This document shows, one piece after another, positions 40,201 to 50,496 of a stretch of 64,000 nt of DNA. Positions within the stretch are counted from its first letter, which is position 1. The number at the start of each line of letters is the position of its first letter. A program made the position numbers and the translations under genes. The notes beneath the pieces were generated by a model that searched no databases, was not told the DNA's origin, and saw only the letters and a list, made by a program, of their open reading frames with translations. The DNA comes from Xiphophorus maculatus (taxonomy: Eukaryota > Chordata > Actinopteri > Cyprinodontiformes > Poeciliidae). The stretch spans positions 3,430,802 to 3,494,801 of the forward strand of contig NC_036445.1 in NCBI RefSeq assembly GCF_002775205.1, read 5' to 3'.

Positions 40201-43200
40201 AACAAGAAAACGCATAAAACTGTATTATTTTTTTTCCACTTCATGTTTTATACAGCTTTGTGTTGGTATATATCACAAGAAATCCAAAGAATATCTGGAG
40301 AAATTTGTCATGGTAATGTGAGAAAATACAAAAAGAAAAAAAAAATGTTCAGGTGGTTTAAAATCAGATTTATGTCTATATTTGTTACATTGCAATTATT
40401 TTAAGTTTTCCCAGTCGCTCATATTCAATGCATATAAAATACGGCCTTGCTGTGACTTAACAGCTTGTTGTGCAGTAAGTCAGTGTTCGGGCAGCAGTGT
40501 TATCGAAGCATTGCTGGTATTTTCCATAGACACACACACATGCACGCACGCACACAGGTAAACACACAAGTAGTCCAGCTTGCAAACAGGATGCTGGCTT
40601 CTGCAAGCTTGTCTGTAAATACCACAAAATGTTCCACTGGCCAGTGTGTCACTTCAGACCACTTTTAAGAGGTCTCATCTTACTTTTTTTTAATGAGTTC
40701 TTTTGCTTTTGCTAATGTGTTTTTTCACTTTTTCTCATGCATGTAACTTTTGTGCACTGCATGATGTCGCACCTTAAAAAGTACACCGAACATCACTTTT
40801 TTAACACCTGCAGTCTATTTTAACACCTGCAGCAGATACTCTTTAGCAACACCTCTGTGTGACGTAAAAGAGTTTTTAGGAAACCTAATAAAATAATATA
40901 ATGCAAAGTTAGGCTATTTTTCCATATGTTACAAAAATGGACTGATTAAAATCAATCTCAATAAAGTTTTCTCAGATCTGTCCAAGATTCAGAAATTTTT
41001 AACATATTTGACAAGTGGTTGTGAACTTTTGTCTGAATGAGAAAAGGACAACCTCTGCTGAGTGTTAGAGAAAGAGGGAGTAGTAGAGGTGGAGGTGGGA
41101 GGAAATGCATAAGCCACATCTCTCGCTTTGGCTGAGCCCATGTGTTTAAAAATACATTTCAAAGGACATCGACCCTGTGGTAAAATGTACAGTAACAACA
41201 AACATGATCTTCTGGCGGACTACAGCGTAGGCCACCTCAGCCTGGTCACAGTTTTGAGGCTATTCTCTTAAAAAAAAAACAAAAAAAAACTTGCTCTCAC
41301 TTTTACAGAGAAGTAATAGAAAAATGTATAGCAAGGAGTGCATTTAATATTGCAGTGCTTTTCACCCAGTTTAAGGCCCTTCATTATCTCCACCAGGTCT
41401 GATGTAAATTTTTCTAAGATGTCTGATGTCCTGCATCATACATCTGGCCACGTAGTTTACATATGTCCAACTTTTTCCTACTTTTATAACTCATTCTTTA
41501 AAAACTATATGAAATTAGACACATAGTACAACAGCTAACGGGTAACAGTAGTTGTGTAGCGATCTGGAAATTGTGGATTTGATTCCAGATTTGTCCTGCC
41601 ACATGTCAAATTGCCCCTGGGGGAAAACAATTAGCCCCAAGTTGCTCCCTGACTGCATATTGGTGTATGAATGTTTGCCGGAGACAGGATGAATGTGGCT
41701 GTAGAGTAAAACAGTCATTTTACCAGATCCCTTGTTAGCTATGTTTATTCTAATTAGTGAATTTGGTGTACTTAAGGAATGTGGTATTATTGGGGTGAAG
41801 TTTATTACTTTTATCGCACACCGGTCAGGCTTACAATACTGGAGATAAACCTAACTTCATCTAATGCCATGATGCTTGGAAATATCATAAAAGACTAAAA
41901 ACGGAAAAAGTTCTGATATGCACAGCAGAACGCCACTGCATTTTCAAAAGTATGCATCTGTTCATCTTTATTTAGTTTTTTTCTCTATTTACTAATTTAA
42001 ATATATGCACACTCGGGCTCCTGCGGTGGCGCCGGGGTAGAACGCACCTGTAGGGGTATAAAGCGCTCTAGGGATATAAAGTTTGAAAAGCAGCAGGTCT
42101 TCATGCCTGCCTTGCTTCTGAAAAGCATCTCTTCTCTTTGTCCTAAACTAAAGCAGGGTGGGTGATACATTTAAAAGCCACAGTAAAAATTTGAGTTACT
42201 CAAAGGACAGCAGATCTGGGTGAGGCTTTGCCTCCTCAGTGCCTCCTCCTGAGTCTTTACTGCAGGAAAAGACTCAGGCATCGTACTTTAATCCTCGTTA
42301 CGGCCGATGCGGGTCTGAGTCCCAGCCCGATGACCTTTGCCGCCTTCCATCCTCCACTCTCACAACCCACTTTCCAGTCTGACCACTCTCAATTAAAGGC
42401 CAGTGTAGCCAATAAAGTCTTTGAAAATATATTCACACTCCACCCAAAGAGGTTTGTGCCATTATTTTGTGTCTGACCATAATTGCACATATGAAGCACA
42501 ATATAATTATTTTTCATTTCTTTTGTATCCCTCTAGTTTAAGTGACAAATTGTGTCTGTACATCCAGTGCTGTTGCCTCACAACTCGTTTAAAGTGAAAT
42601 AAGCACAGAGTGGTTTACATACCGTTATCATTCAAATATTAATATACATCCTTTTGGAAATTACTTTGTTTTTGTTGTTTGCCTCTGTTAAAGATATCCT
42701 TTTAATTTACAACATAATATTTAGCAAGAAAGATGGTCTTGGTTTTTTTTTTCCCCTTTGGCATTTCAGTCTGCGGACTCAGCTGATTTTTCATAGTTTC
42801 CGTCACCTTAAAAATTGCTGACCTGTTTCTTAAAATTTAAATAGGTTTTAAGTCTAAAATCGGCATGGCTATAAGGCTGTGGAGAGATGCAAATCCATTT
42901 AGAGAAGTGCTTCTTACGTACAAATTACTTTTTGCATTTCATTTACATGATCTGGAATAACGCAAACGTCCTTTGAATTTAATTTTTTTAGTATGTCACA
43001 TGTGGTTGTTACTATTTAAAAGCTTTTTTGTCTTTTACAAATATGTAATGGATTTTGAGGAAGAAGGAAAATATATGTCCCTAAATATTTTTTACCAAAA
43101 AACAAAAAAAGCTGTAATGTGTTACTCTGTGATATTTCTCCTTTATTTTTCTTTTTTGGTTGATGACTAAATAAAGATATTTAATACATGTTGGTCCAAC

Positions 43201-46200
43201 TTCCTCTAGCGAAACCATACATGTGACCCATAAAATTTAATTTTGTAAGAGACACTGTACATTTGCATCTCTTTTAAAATTTCTGTCAGAGGAGACGAAG
43301 GCACCATTGTCTTGCAAACAATTATACAGAAAAACGCTGCACCTTCCGCAGTGTGTTTCTGCCTCCTTCACCGTCAGCCAGATCTCAGTTCTGCTTCAGG
43401 CCTCGTTTGACATCCGACTGCGTTATTCTAAAACTAAACATTCAATTTTGCATAAACAGACAGAGAATTTGCTCACAAGGCCGCAACAAAGAGCATGTTG
43501 GAGCGAGACATTTTTAAAACAGAGAAGATGATATTCATGCACTTTGACATGTGAGCCACAACGCATGTCTGATGTAACAGTATGGGAACTTGCTACTTGA
43601 CTGCCCATGCAGATCTGCTTTGGTAAGAGGCCCATCTGTTGCGCAAAGAGATTCAAAAGATGGCTTATCTAACTTTCAGATTTTGCTGAGAGATATTCTC
43701 TAGTTGTATACATCTGCATTGTTATACAGATCCATCTCAATAGATCAGAATATCAGTAAAAACATCAATTTCTTATAAAAATATTTAAAAAGTGAAACAA
43801 ATTGAGTTACATAGATTCTTTACAAAGAGCTTGACATGTTTCTAGCATTTTTATTTTGGTGACTATGACCTTCAGCAAATAAAACCACAACTTTATCAGT
43901 TTCTCAGAATGTTTGAATTGCATTTAAGATTTTAAAAAATCATACAGAGATGGTTATGATGTAGTCTACAAAATCTGGAGGAAGATCTTCAAATTTAACA
44001 GTTTTCCATCATGCTCCTTAAGGAGGGCTGGCCACGAAAGATCATTGCTAAAGAAGCTGACTGTTTGTAGAGTGCTATATCCAAGTATATTAAGTGAAAG
44101 TTAAGTGGAAAAAGTATGATAGAAGGTGAACATGCAAACAGTCGTATCCAAAGCCATGTGTGTGACCAGAGCCCATTGGTAAATTTGAGTTAAATTCACA
44201 AGGCATGGCCTAAGGCTGGAGTCAGCACATTAGGAGCTTCATCCAGAAGGATCCAGGACATGGTTTTCATCTTACACATTTTTTATGTTACTCCATTCCT
44301 GAACCCAAGGTGTCAAGAAAAGTGTCTTACATGGGCTTAGGAGAAAAGAGACTGAAATACTGCTTAGCGGTTGAAAGCGCTCTTGTCATATAAAAATAAA
44401 AATAACATTTGATGTCCAGAATAAAGTTTCCACAATCAATGAGGATTTAGGAATGATTTCGTCATTGTGATGCAGTAATCCATGTGACAAAAGTAAAAAT
44501 ACTCTACTGTGTATACTTTTCAGTATGCCGGCAATTCGGTATTGCTGTCTTTAAAATTTGCTTCACATTATTTTAAGACTTTCAAAACAACCTAATTCTA
44601 GATTTTAAAAAAACATAATTATAAATAATGAAAAGAAATAAACATTTCAGTTATATTAATACGTCTTCATTTTTTCAGACTTTCACTTTTGCTTAAATTA
44701 ATCAATTTAAACAAAGTAACTTGTGATAATAATCTAATTTTCTGCAATATATCTGCATATTTAATCTCTGAATATATTGAGAATATGGTAGAACCTGCAT
44801 AACTCCAGAGCCAGATCATCGAAGTAGCCGGATTCTGTTTTTGTTCTGTACTGTTGTCGAGCTCCCCAAGCTTGATTGGTTTTACGTTTGATACTTCATC
44901 TGTATCGCTCATTACTGATATGAGCAAAATGCACTGTTTGATTTTCAGATAAGTTTATTTTCCAAACGGACATCTACAAATACTAGAGAATAATTAGGTT
45001 CCTAATTGTTGCCTCAGTGATAAGAGGGAGACTGTTGCTAGAAAAAACACAATTTAAAAACCCACTTCCACTAACTAGCATTTGTAATCAATAGAACTGC
45101 TTTACTGATGTGCAACTCAAAAGAAAAAACTGGACAAGTTAGATTTGGGTCTTGTCAGAAAACATTTGAATGAAACATAACACAGAGGTAAATATATCCT
45201 TCTTCCTCCAGAGCTTGTTCAGTCTGCGTGGGGATAAACAGACAATTTGTTTGTTCGCAAGCTATTTCTCGCACTTTCTTTCTCAAGCGGTTCAAATTCA
45301 AAGGACATTCTTGTTGCTGTTGTTTTTTCAGGTTTCCTCTTAGCATTACAAAGATGCAGGTTGTGTCCCTTTTCCACAATCATCATTAGTATTCCTAGCA
45401 GGAGAAGGCAACCCAGCCTCCAAGAAAGCTCCACTTAGCTGTTTGAATGTAACCACTTAAAGAGAACTGCTTACAGTTATCGTCACTTTATGACGATAGT
45501 AAGTTCTATATTAAGACTCCGGGAGTTTATCATGGGTTTTATTGGTGTTATTAAACTTCCTTAGGACCAATTAAAAATGTTATCTTGAAAGTTAAGTATA
45601 AATTTAAATGTCTTTTTTATGAATAGGCATAAACGTGCACTACGTAATAAAATCATCCGCCCAATTTAGCAGAGTTTTAAATCATAAATAGAAGGACAGA
45701 AAATTAAATTAGTTTTAAATAGTCTGGTTGGGATTAAAAATAAAATATTAAGTATGTAAGTGAGATGGGTTTCTATAAAATTTCTTTATAGTTATGTGTG
45801 ATATTCCTGGTTTGTTTGCTTCTGAATGGAATGTGGATGAACAAAACACGTAATAAACAAATCGCAAAGGTTGACTTAGAACTGGAAGTAGCTGTCAGAG
45901 AAAAATTCTCACGTGGCCAATTTATGGGAAGAGCCACCTCATTATGGAAAGTTACCTTTACAGTCATATTTATACAGTTTTTTCCTATATTTTTCCTAAA
46001 CGCTGGCAATTCTGAGTGAAATTTATTTGGAGCAAGAACTTTGAATTAATTTAAATATTTGTTAAGGGTAAGCAAAAATCTGAGTTTCAAAAATATGGAA
46101 GTATTATTACCTGTAGCTGGATGTCTCATCAAATATCTTCTCTCGGCCCTCTTTGAAAAGCAGCACGGCCCGGTCCGTCTTATCCAGCAGGTTTCTGATA

Positions 46201-46484
46201 TGGATTCTCATGTATCTCGCCTCATCCCCTCGTGGAGCCAGACCTCCTCCTGTCCTGACACCTTGATAGGGCAGCCAGACCTGCGTGAGCAAAGTCGAAG
46301 TCTCTCGAACCAGATCTGGCAGAAATGGTGGACTGTTCCTCAGGCCAAGGCGGGGGTTCGTACATAGCTCGGAAAGCCTTTCCAGTCTTTTGAGGGTCTT
46401 CTCCATCAGTCGTAGGTCTTCACCAGTCAAGGGTTTGCAGCTCATTCTGGTGCTTCTTGAGGCTCCTGGACCAGCTTCTGCCAT
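31247..46484 (-). CDS. cblc: CBL-C-type E3 ubiquitin-protein ligase
   Basis: Eleven minus-strand exons: 46484-46111, 39169-39023, 38932-38776, 37801-37680, 36950-36813, 36710-36623, 36516-36385, 33665-33471, 32043-31918, 31829-31801 and 31316-31247. They join to 525 aa plus stop in frame. The protein binds phosphotyrosine on activated receptors and ubiquitinates them. Order: four-helix bundle (residues ~15-175; [25 protein letters not shown]); EF-hand (to ~226; [24 protein letters not shown]); SH2 (~227-315; [16 protein letters not shown]); linker with [14 protein letters not shown], carrying the regulatory tyrosine pair; RING (Cys358/Cys361 [21 protein letters not shown] at 393-400). After the RING come an 18-residue acidic tract (residues 419-436), a PPLPPK SH3 ligand (exon 9) and a six-serine run before the end. 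No UBA domain is encoded. The length and neighbouring bcl3 favour cblc over cbl/cblb. The last stop is preceded by a donor-like sequence, so a longer isoform is possible. Confidence 0.9.
32830..33345 (+). mobile_element. Tc1/mariner-type transposon fragment in cblc intron 8
   Basis: The sequence GCAGAACATGGTGGGGGTAG matches the HGGGS(I/V)xLWG region of Tc1-type transposases on the plus strand. The right end ('GTGCAAACACTTTTTCGCAG') resembles the conserved end of a common teleost Tc1-like family. It is degraded and lacks a long frame. Confidence 0.6.
35380..35610 (-). mobile_element. Tc1-like transposon fragment in cblc intron 7
   Basis: Plus-strand 'CTTAGTCTCATCTGACGACA' is the reverse of the Tc1-like transposase segment WSDET. 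The remainder is heavily diverged. The fragment is short. Confidence 0.5.
35741..35779. repeat. Perfect 12-bp inverted repeat in cblc intron 7
   Basis: TTCTCTTTTCTG (35741-35752) and its exact reverse complement CAGAAAAGAGAA (35768-35779) flank a 15-nt loop. No recognised element accounts for it; it could be the remnant of a small inverted-repeat transposon. Confidence 0.6.
36778..36806. repeat. GT-rich microsatellite in cblc intron 5
   Basis: A (GT)n tract, interrupted once or twice, directly follows the cblc exon 5 donor on the transcribed strand. Confidence 0.75.
37998..38007. promoter_or_regulatory. NRF-1-type palindrome inside cblc intron 3
   Basis: GCGCATGCGC is a perfect 10-bp palindrome. 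With its flanks it reads CGCGCATGCGCA, a full match to the NRF-1 consensus YGCGCAYGCGCR. It lies in a locally CpG-containing stretch about 190 bp upstream of a plus-strand ATG with a splice donor (38197). Confidence 0.6.
38191..38204 (-). promoter_or_regulatory. RFX X-box-like motif inside cblc intron 3
   Basis: The minus strand reads GTTGCCATGGAAAT, close to the palindromic RFX X-box (GTTGCCATGGMAAC), with only the last base differing. It overlaps the candidate plus-strand start codon at 38197, so it may be regulatory, coding, or both. Confidence 0.5.
38197..38734 (+). CDS. Candidate small two-exon gene nested in cblc intron 3
   Basis: This is a hypothesis. A plus-strand ATG at 38197 in good context (TTTCCATGG) opens 23 codons ([15 protein letters not shown]...) to CAG and a GTAGTT donor at 38266. 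A pyrimidine-rich tract and CAG acceptor at 38618-38620 open a second exon in the same phase, giving [20 protein letters not shown] and ending at TGA 38732-38734. The 60-residue product is basic and hydrophobic at its C-terminus and matches no family I recognise. A second donor (CAG/GTAGAT at 38655) could instead lead to further exons. An NRF-1 palindrome lies about 190 bp upstream. It is antisense to cblc. It could be a chance frame near a regulatory element. Confidence 0.3.
39300..40165 (+). mobile_element. Decayed Tc1-like transposon in cblc intron 1
   Basis: The plus strand follows the order of a teleost Tc1-like transposase gene: 'TTTGAACATCTCACAGAGTT', 'CCCATTGTAACTCTGGAGG', 'GGTGGAAACTAACACTACAC', 'CATGGTGCCAGCATCAT', 'AATGGCCCACTTAAAACCCA' and 'TGCAGCTGTATTTGTAGG'. 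Frames are broken throughout and several blocks are missing. Related fragments lie at 49.2, 52.7, 55.1 and 60.3 kb. Confidence 0.65.
39597..39628. repeat. Perfect 13-bp inverted repeat inside the Tc1-like fragment
   Basis: TGTTCAACACACT (39597-39609), a 6-nt loop, and AGTGTGTTGAACA (39616-39628). A partial third copy (TTTGTTCAACACTT) follows at about 39635-39648. Confidence 0.65.
40166..41539. other. cblc intron 1, no feature recognised
   Basis: Intronic AT-rich sequence including a short CA-rich stretch at about 40528-40557 and an A-rich run near 41270-41290. No exon was recognised. Confidence 0.45.
41540..41720 (+). repeat. SINE-like repeat fragment in cblc intron 1
   Basis: A B-box-like GATTTGATTCCAGATTTGTC is followed by 'TGCCACATGTCAAATTGCCC' and 'CCCCAAGTTGCTCCCTGACT', the order seen in a common teleost tRNA-derived repeat. 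It is diverged. Confidence 0.55.
42008..42460 (+). repeat. tRNA-derived SINE copies in cblc intron 1
   Basis: A head 'CTGCGGTGGCGCCGGGGTAG' at about 42018 and a second block at 42270-42460 ('CGATGCGGGTCTGAGTCCCA', 'GATGACCTTTGCCGCC', 'CTCAATTAAAGGCCAGTG', 'CCAATAAAGTCTTTG') match the layout of a tRNA-headed teleost SINE. The middle is displaced by about 200 bp of other sequence, so this is either a rearranged copy or two fragments. Confidence 0.55.
43725..44390 (+). mobile_element. Decayed Tc1-like transposon, second family, cblc intron 1
   Basis: 'ATCCATCTCAATAGATCAGA' at the left is the typical start of this teleost family. 'AAGATCATTGCTAAAGAAGC', 'GTGCTATATCCAAGTATATT' and 'TGTCTTACATGGGCTTAGG' follow in the order of the transposase gene. 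No intact frame remains and the right end is missing. Confidence 0.6.
44391..46110. other. cblc intron 1, no feature recognised
   Basis: Intronic AT-rich DNA adjoining the donor of cblc exon 1. Open frames here have no splice or family support. Confidence 0.45.
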
Positions 46485-46672
46485 AAAGATCCTGGTTGTG
46501 TGTTTGAAAGTGAAGTGAAGCAAAAAGCACCTCAAACGTCCGTGTTTCAGTATGTGTCTGCATAAGAGGGTGTGTAACCATATATATTAATGTGTCATGA
46601 GATGTCAAAGTTCAGTCTTGAATGCATGAGAACTAATAAGCACAAAATGGGTGGAGCTAAAGCTTACAAAGT

Positions 46673-46792
46673 TCAGGTTTCTGATTGCTCACACTGACAC
46701 TCGCAGTCAGTACAATAATCTTTGAGAGTCCTCAAGTTGATCTGAGCACGCTGCATCCTATCGTCTTCAAACAGCATCCGGTGTTGTTCCAC
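46673..46792 (-). CDS. Orphan candidate terminal coding exon (40 codons)
   Basis: On the minus strand a TTAG acceptor at 46793-46796 is followed by an open frame VEQHRMLFEDDRMQRAQINL, then RTLKDYCTDCECQCEQSET and stop at 46673. The stretch has protein-like composition, unlike the AT-rich DNA beside it, with four cysteines in CTDCECQC. It lies 190 bp upstream of the cblc start and on the same strand. It could be the last exon of another minus-strand gene to the right, an upstream or alternative exon of cblc, or a chance frame. I found no partner exon between 46.8 and 51.9 kb and do not recognise the protein. Confidence 0.35.
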   Translation of the reverse strand: MEQHRMLFEDDRMQRAQINLRTLKDYCTDCECQCEQSET

Positions 46793-46799
46793 CTAACAC

Positions 46800-47309
46800 A
46801 CACAACGCACATCACACATCATGCTGTTTTGTACTGGAGTGCACATACTACTACATCCTAAAAAATATATGGAGCACTTACGGCCAGAGTAAACACTGCT
46901 GTCCTCTTCTAATTACTATGTTAGAACTTGAAAAGAAAATTTAATGTAAGGTCGGTTGGATAACCTTCTGTTAAAGTAGACAAAACAAGAAAAAGCAGCA
47001 TTTATGGATGCCTCTTAGCCTATTTACTCCCTTCTACTATACACACAGAATCACTCTTTAACACCATACTTTTCTTACCAGGATTTATCTCAGCAGCATA
47101 AAAATCCTACAATCTCAGGGTCAATGGAGCAGGTATATTTACATGCAGCACCGTGGAAAAAGAGCTGCTTCTTCTCTCTCTCTCTCTCTTCAGGTCACCC
47201 TTTTTGTTCCTACTTGTCTTGCCTTTGATTGGTTTCCTGGTTTCAGTAAGACAAACAGGTCTGTTTTCTTTGCTCTGTTGCTCAGGCAAAAAAGTATGGG
47301 TAGAGAGAT

Positions 47310-47342
<33 letters not shown>

Positions 47343-49154
47343 AGCAGAAAGAGAGAGAGATGGGAGGGATTGAGGTAGACAGGAAGGTGTGCACTCATAA
47401 CTAAAGATTTACTAGAATGAAAGCAAAAGGCAGCCACTCACTGAAAGAGCAAAAACAGAACATTGTTTTCTGATAATAGGGGCTAACCAGTGTAAAACAA
47501 TGACTATGCCAAAATACCATCATATATTCTCAGCTGTTAGCAGGAAACTCATTTTTAGTTCTTCAGTCGGCCTTTATGCAATGATATAAAATCTATTTTG
47601 AGATATTCAGACAATGACCTGTGAGAAGGTCCAACACAGATGTTGTCATGAGAAAAAAAAACTACCAGTTTTTCACTGAATGGCATGTTTATTGGTGCAG
47701 ACATTCACACCATACAAATGACGTTGGTCAAATGTCTATTTTTCCTCTAGCACCATCATGAGGCAGCTGTTTGCTACTCCACCTAAAATAGACTACAATT
47801 AGATTTGACACAAATGAAAGCTATTATAAAGCAATTTTAATAGTATTGACAAATTCCTTAACCCCCCACCCCCAGGAAATCACAAAAATCAATATTATTC
47901 AATAATTGACTGGATATCAAGGAAATATCTGTGAAACTTCCTGTTGGTCCTATTTTGTGCAACTCAAAGAAGATTTAAAAGTAAACCAGTCGTAATTTTT
48001 CTTATCCACAGAGTATCAGAAAAGGCAGATAAACACTGTTCTAAGCTTGCCTGGTCAGCTGACTGGACAGGGGTCTTCAATGAGATATCTATTCACCTAA
48101 CTAAAAATATAGAGTGTTTAATGAAGAGAAAGCATCAATATAAAATAGGAGGAACCTGACATATTCATATAAATTTTCTATTTTTGTTATATTTTCCATT
48201 AGTCTTAAAAAGAGTGCTGTACTTGACAGTGGAATAGTATCCATGTCCTTCAAATCTTTGTCACATTATAACGACATTTTAATTTGGATTTAATGTGCTA
48301 CATAATCACTAAGTAGTGCATAATTCTTACAGAGAATGAAAATGATAAATGGTTTGTTTTTTACATATAAGAAACTAAAGTGTGGCGTATATTTTTTATT
48401 TAGCCACCTTTAATTCTGAGGCGTACAAGCGCCCCCTTTTCTCCTCCACATGTAACAATCATCATGACGGCCTAACAGTTCCTCTTTAGTTTCCCCAGAC
48501 CACATGTCTCCATAAATTAAGATCTTTGTCCTTGTGTGCATTTGTAAACAGCACACTGGCTTTTTTCCCCCTCTTTCTTTTGCAGTAATGGCTTCCTCCT
48601 CGCTTAGTGGCTTTTCAGCACAGAACATATTTCACGGTAGATGATGACTCTGTGTTACCAGCCTCAGCCAGCATCTTCACAAGGTCTTTGGTTTCCAATT
48701 AGCTCAAACATGTCAGTAAACCTATCAGAAGTTTCCAAAGCCATGGAATCGTTATCTGGACTTTCCCTCATCGCTTACAGACATAGTAATCTTTCTATGT
48801 GTGATCTTCTGAGTTAGAAGAAATCAATAAATAAATCTGACATATAATTTCTCTAAAATGACAAAAAGTTTGACTGATTTATCTGTCAATCATGGAAAAA
48901 ATATATATTTGTCTTTTTATTGTATTGTGTATGCAAACCTTTGGTTTCAACTCTATACGACTATTAAACTGGGCAAAAGTTAATGAAGCCAACAGAATCT
49001 CTATGTATCACAGAAAACTGATGCAACAAATCATACGGATGACACACTTACCCCATGAGAAAAGGTGGCACCAAGCTGTGGTTTGAAGTAAATGGCCTGG
49101 TAAACATAGCCTGTTCTCTCCAAGTCCGGAGAACAACATTCAGCTTCCCCCTAC
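46800..49154. other. Intergenic between cblc and bcl3, no gene recognised
   Basis: Holds a (GA)n microsatellite at about 47303-47360 and a smaller (CT)n tract near 47174-47190; otherwise AT-rich without supported exons. The long frames across the repeats are low complexity. Confidence 0.5.
47303..47360. repeat. (GA)n microsatellite
   Basis: About 50 bp of nearly pure GA dinucleotide repeats, which produce the serine/leucine and arginine/glutamate low-complexity frames on the two strands. Confidence 0.85.
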
Positions 49155-49625
49155 AGTGATTCAACAGCTGCACAAATTATGGAAAAATTGACAGAGCCAA
49201 AAGCATGAAAGTACTGGGAGATGTACTGGGAGATGCTACGAAAGACTTGAGACTTAGTCGAAGGTTTGTGTTGGAGGATGCCAATGACCATAAACATACA
49301 ACAAAAGCTATTCTGTGTCCAGACTTAAATCCAACTGATAGTTTGTGTGGCAAGACTTCATAATTGATCTTGGCAGATGCTCCCAATTCAGTCTGACTGA
49401 GCTTTTGTTATTTCTCAAACAAGAAAGGCCAATTATTTCAGTCAGTATGTCTAAAGCTGTTAAAGACATACCTCAAAAGACTTTAAGCTATAATTGCAAT
49501 AAAAGGTTTACACAAAATGTTGTCTCAGGAAGGCTGGGTAGAAATTCATGCCACTCTTTTCAGAAGTTTATTTGTGAAAATTGCTGAAAATCCTTCATAA
49601 TTTTTCTCCTACATCATCGACCAGC
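49155..49625 (+). mobile_element. Tc1-like transposon 3' fragment
   Basis: 'GACTTGAGACTTAGTCGAAG', 'GATGCCAATGACCATAAACA', 'GACTTAAATCCAACTGATAG', 'AGTCTGACTGAGCTTTTGTT' and 'AAGCTATAATTGCAATAAAA' follow the end of the Tc1-like transposase gene seen at 39.3-40.2 kb. Several frame breaks are present. Only the 3' half remains. Confidence 0.7.
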
Positions 49626-50486
49626 ATAATTCCATACATATATGTTACTGTACCAGGAATTAAGTAGTAAATTATGTTTATTATTTTTATTATTATTATT
49701 AAAATTCTAATGAATAAAATATTTAATTTACAAAACATATGACACTGCGATATAACTTCCATGGCCCTGTGCTGTACAACTTAACCGTTGCTTCCAGAAA
49801 GGGGGGACACTAATTTAAAAGCATTGTTCTTTCAAGTTAGTTATTTAAAAAGAACTAATTAACTCTGCACTTTTTCTTGGGAAAAAGGGAAACAGAAACA
49901 CCTTTCATTTTTTGGAACAAAGCAAAGATAAAACTGCTCACAGTTAAAACACCTGCTGCTGAAAATGCCAGTCAAAAACCACTCAGCACCCTACTGTATA
50001 AGTTCAAAAGTCCAAAATTAGTTTAAAGCAATCTGCGTTTTTAATATCTAGTATTTAATCACACTGTAATTTGAGAGCTGTGTTGCACTTTTGCCATCCT
50101 CTCACAAGAGGGCCACATTTCTCCCATGTACTTTGATGCGTTACCCTATGATTTTCTGTGAAAGCCCTCTGGTGAAGGGTGAACTTTTACATTAAGGAGT
50201 ATTATTATATTTTCTGTTGAAAGCCAGTATGAATGGAAAGATCAGTGGAGCTCTATGGTTTCCATTGTGCTGCAGGCTTTAAGAGGTGTGTTTACAGGAG
50301 TAAGCAGGGTGTAAATGTGCAAGCAAGTGTATACTTTTGATAAATAATTACACATTATTCCACACTTAACCATAATGGTTGAGTGCACTGACAGCTGCAG
50401 GGCTTGTTGATAGTATCAGGGTGTTTTAGGGACTTTAGACACACAGCTTGACTTTCCGTTGCCCACTCCACACTTCAGTGGAAAGA

Positions 50487-50496
50487 GGAAAGTCCC
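50487..50496 (-). promoter_or_regulatory. Consensus kappaB site upstream of bcl3
   Basis: GGAAAGTCCC on the plus strand reads GGGACTTTCC on the minus strand, the classical NF-kappaB site. It lies 1.4 kb upstream of the bcl3 start. A weaker half-match, TTGACTTTCC, occurs about 40 bp to its left. Confidence 0.5.

Noticed and set aside
42228-42476. 82-codon plus-strand frame
   Set aside because: It lies within tRNA-derived SINE sequence and has no splice or family support.
47107-47394. 95-codon and 76-codon open frames on both strands
   Set aside because: They are produced by the (GA)n/(CT)n microsatellite and contain only low-complexity Ser/Leu or Arg/Glu runs.
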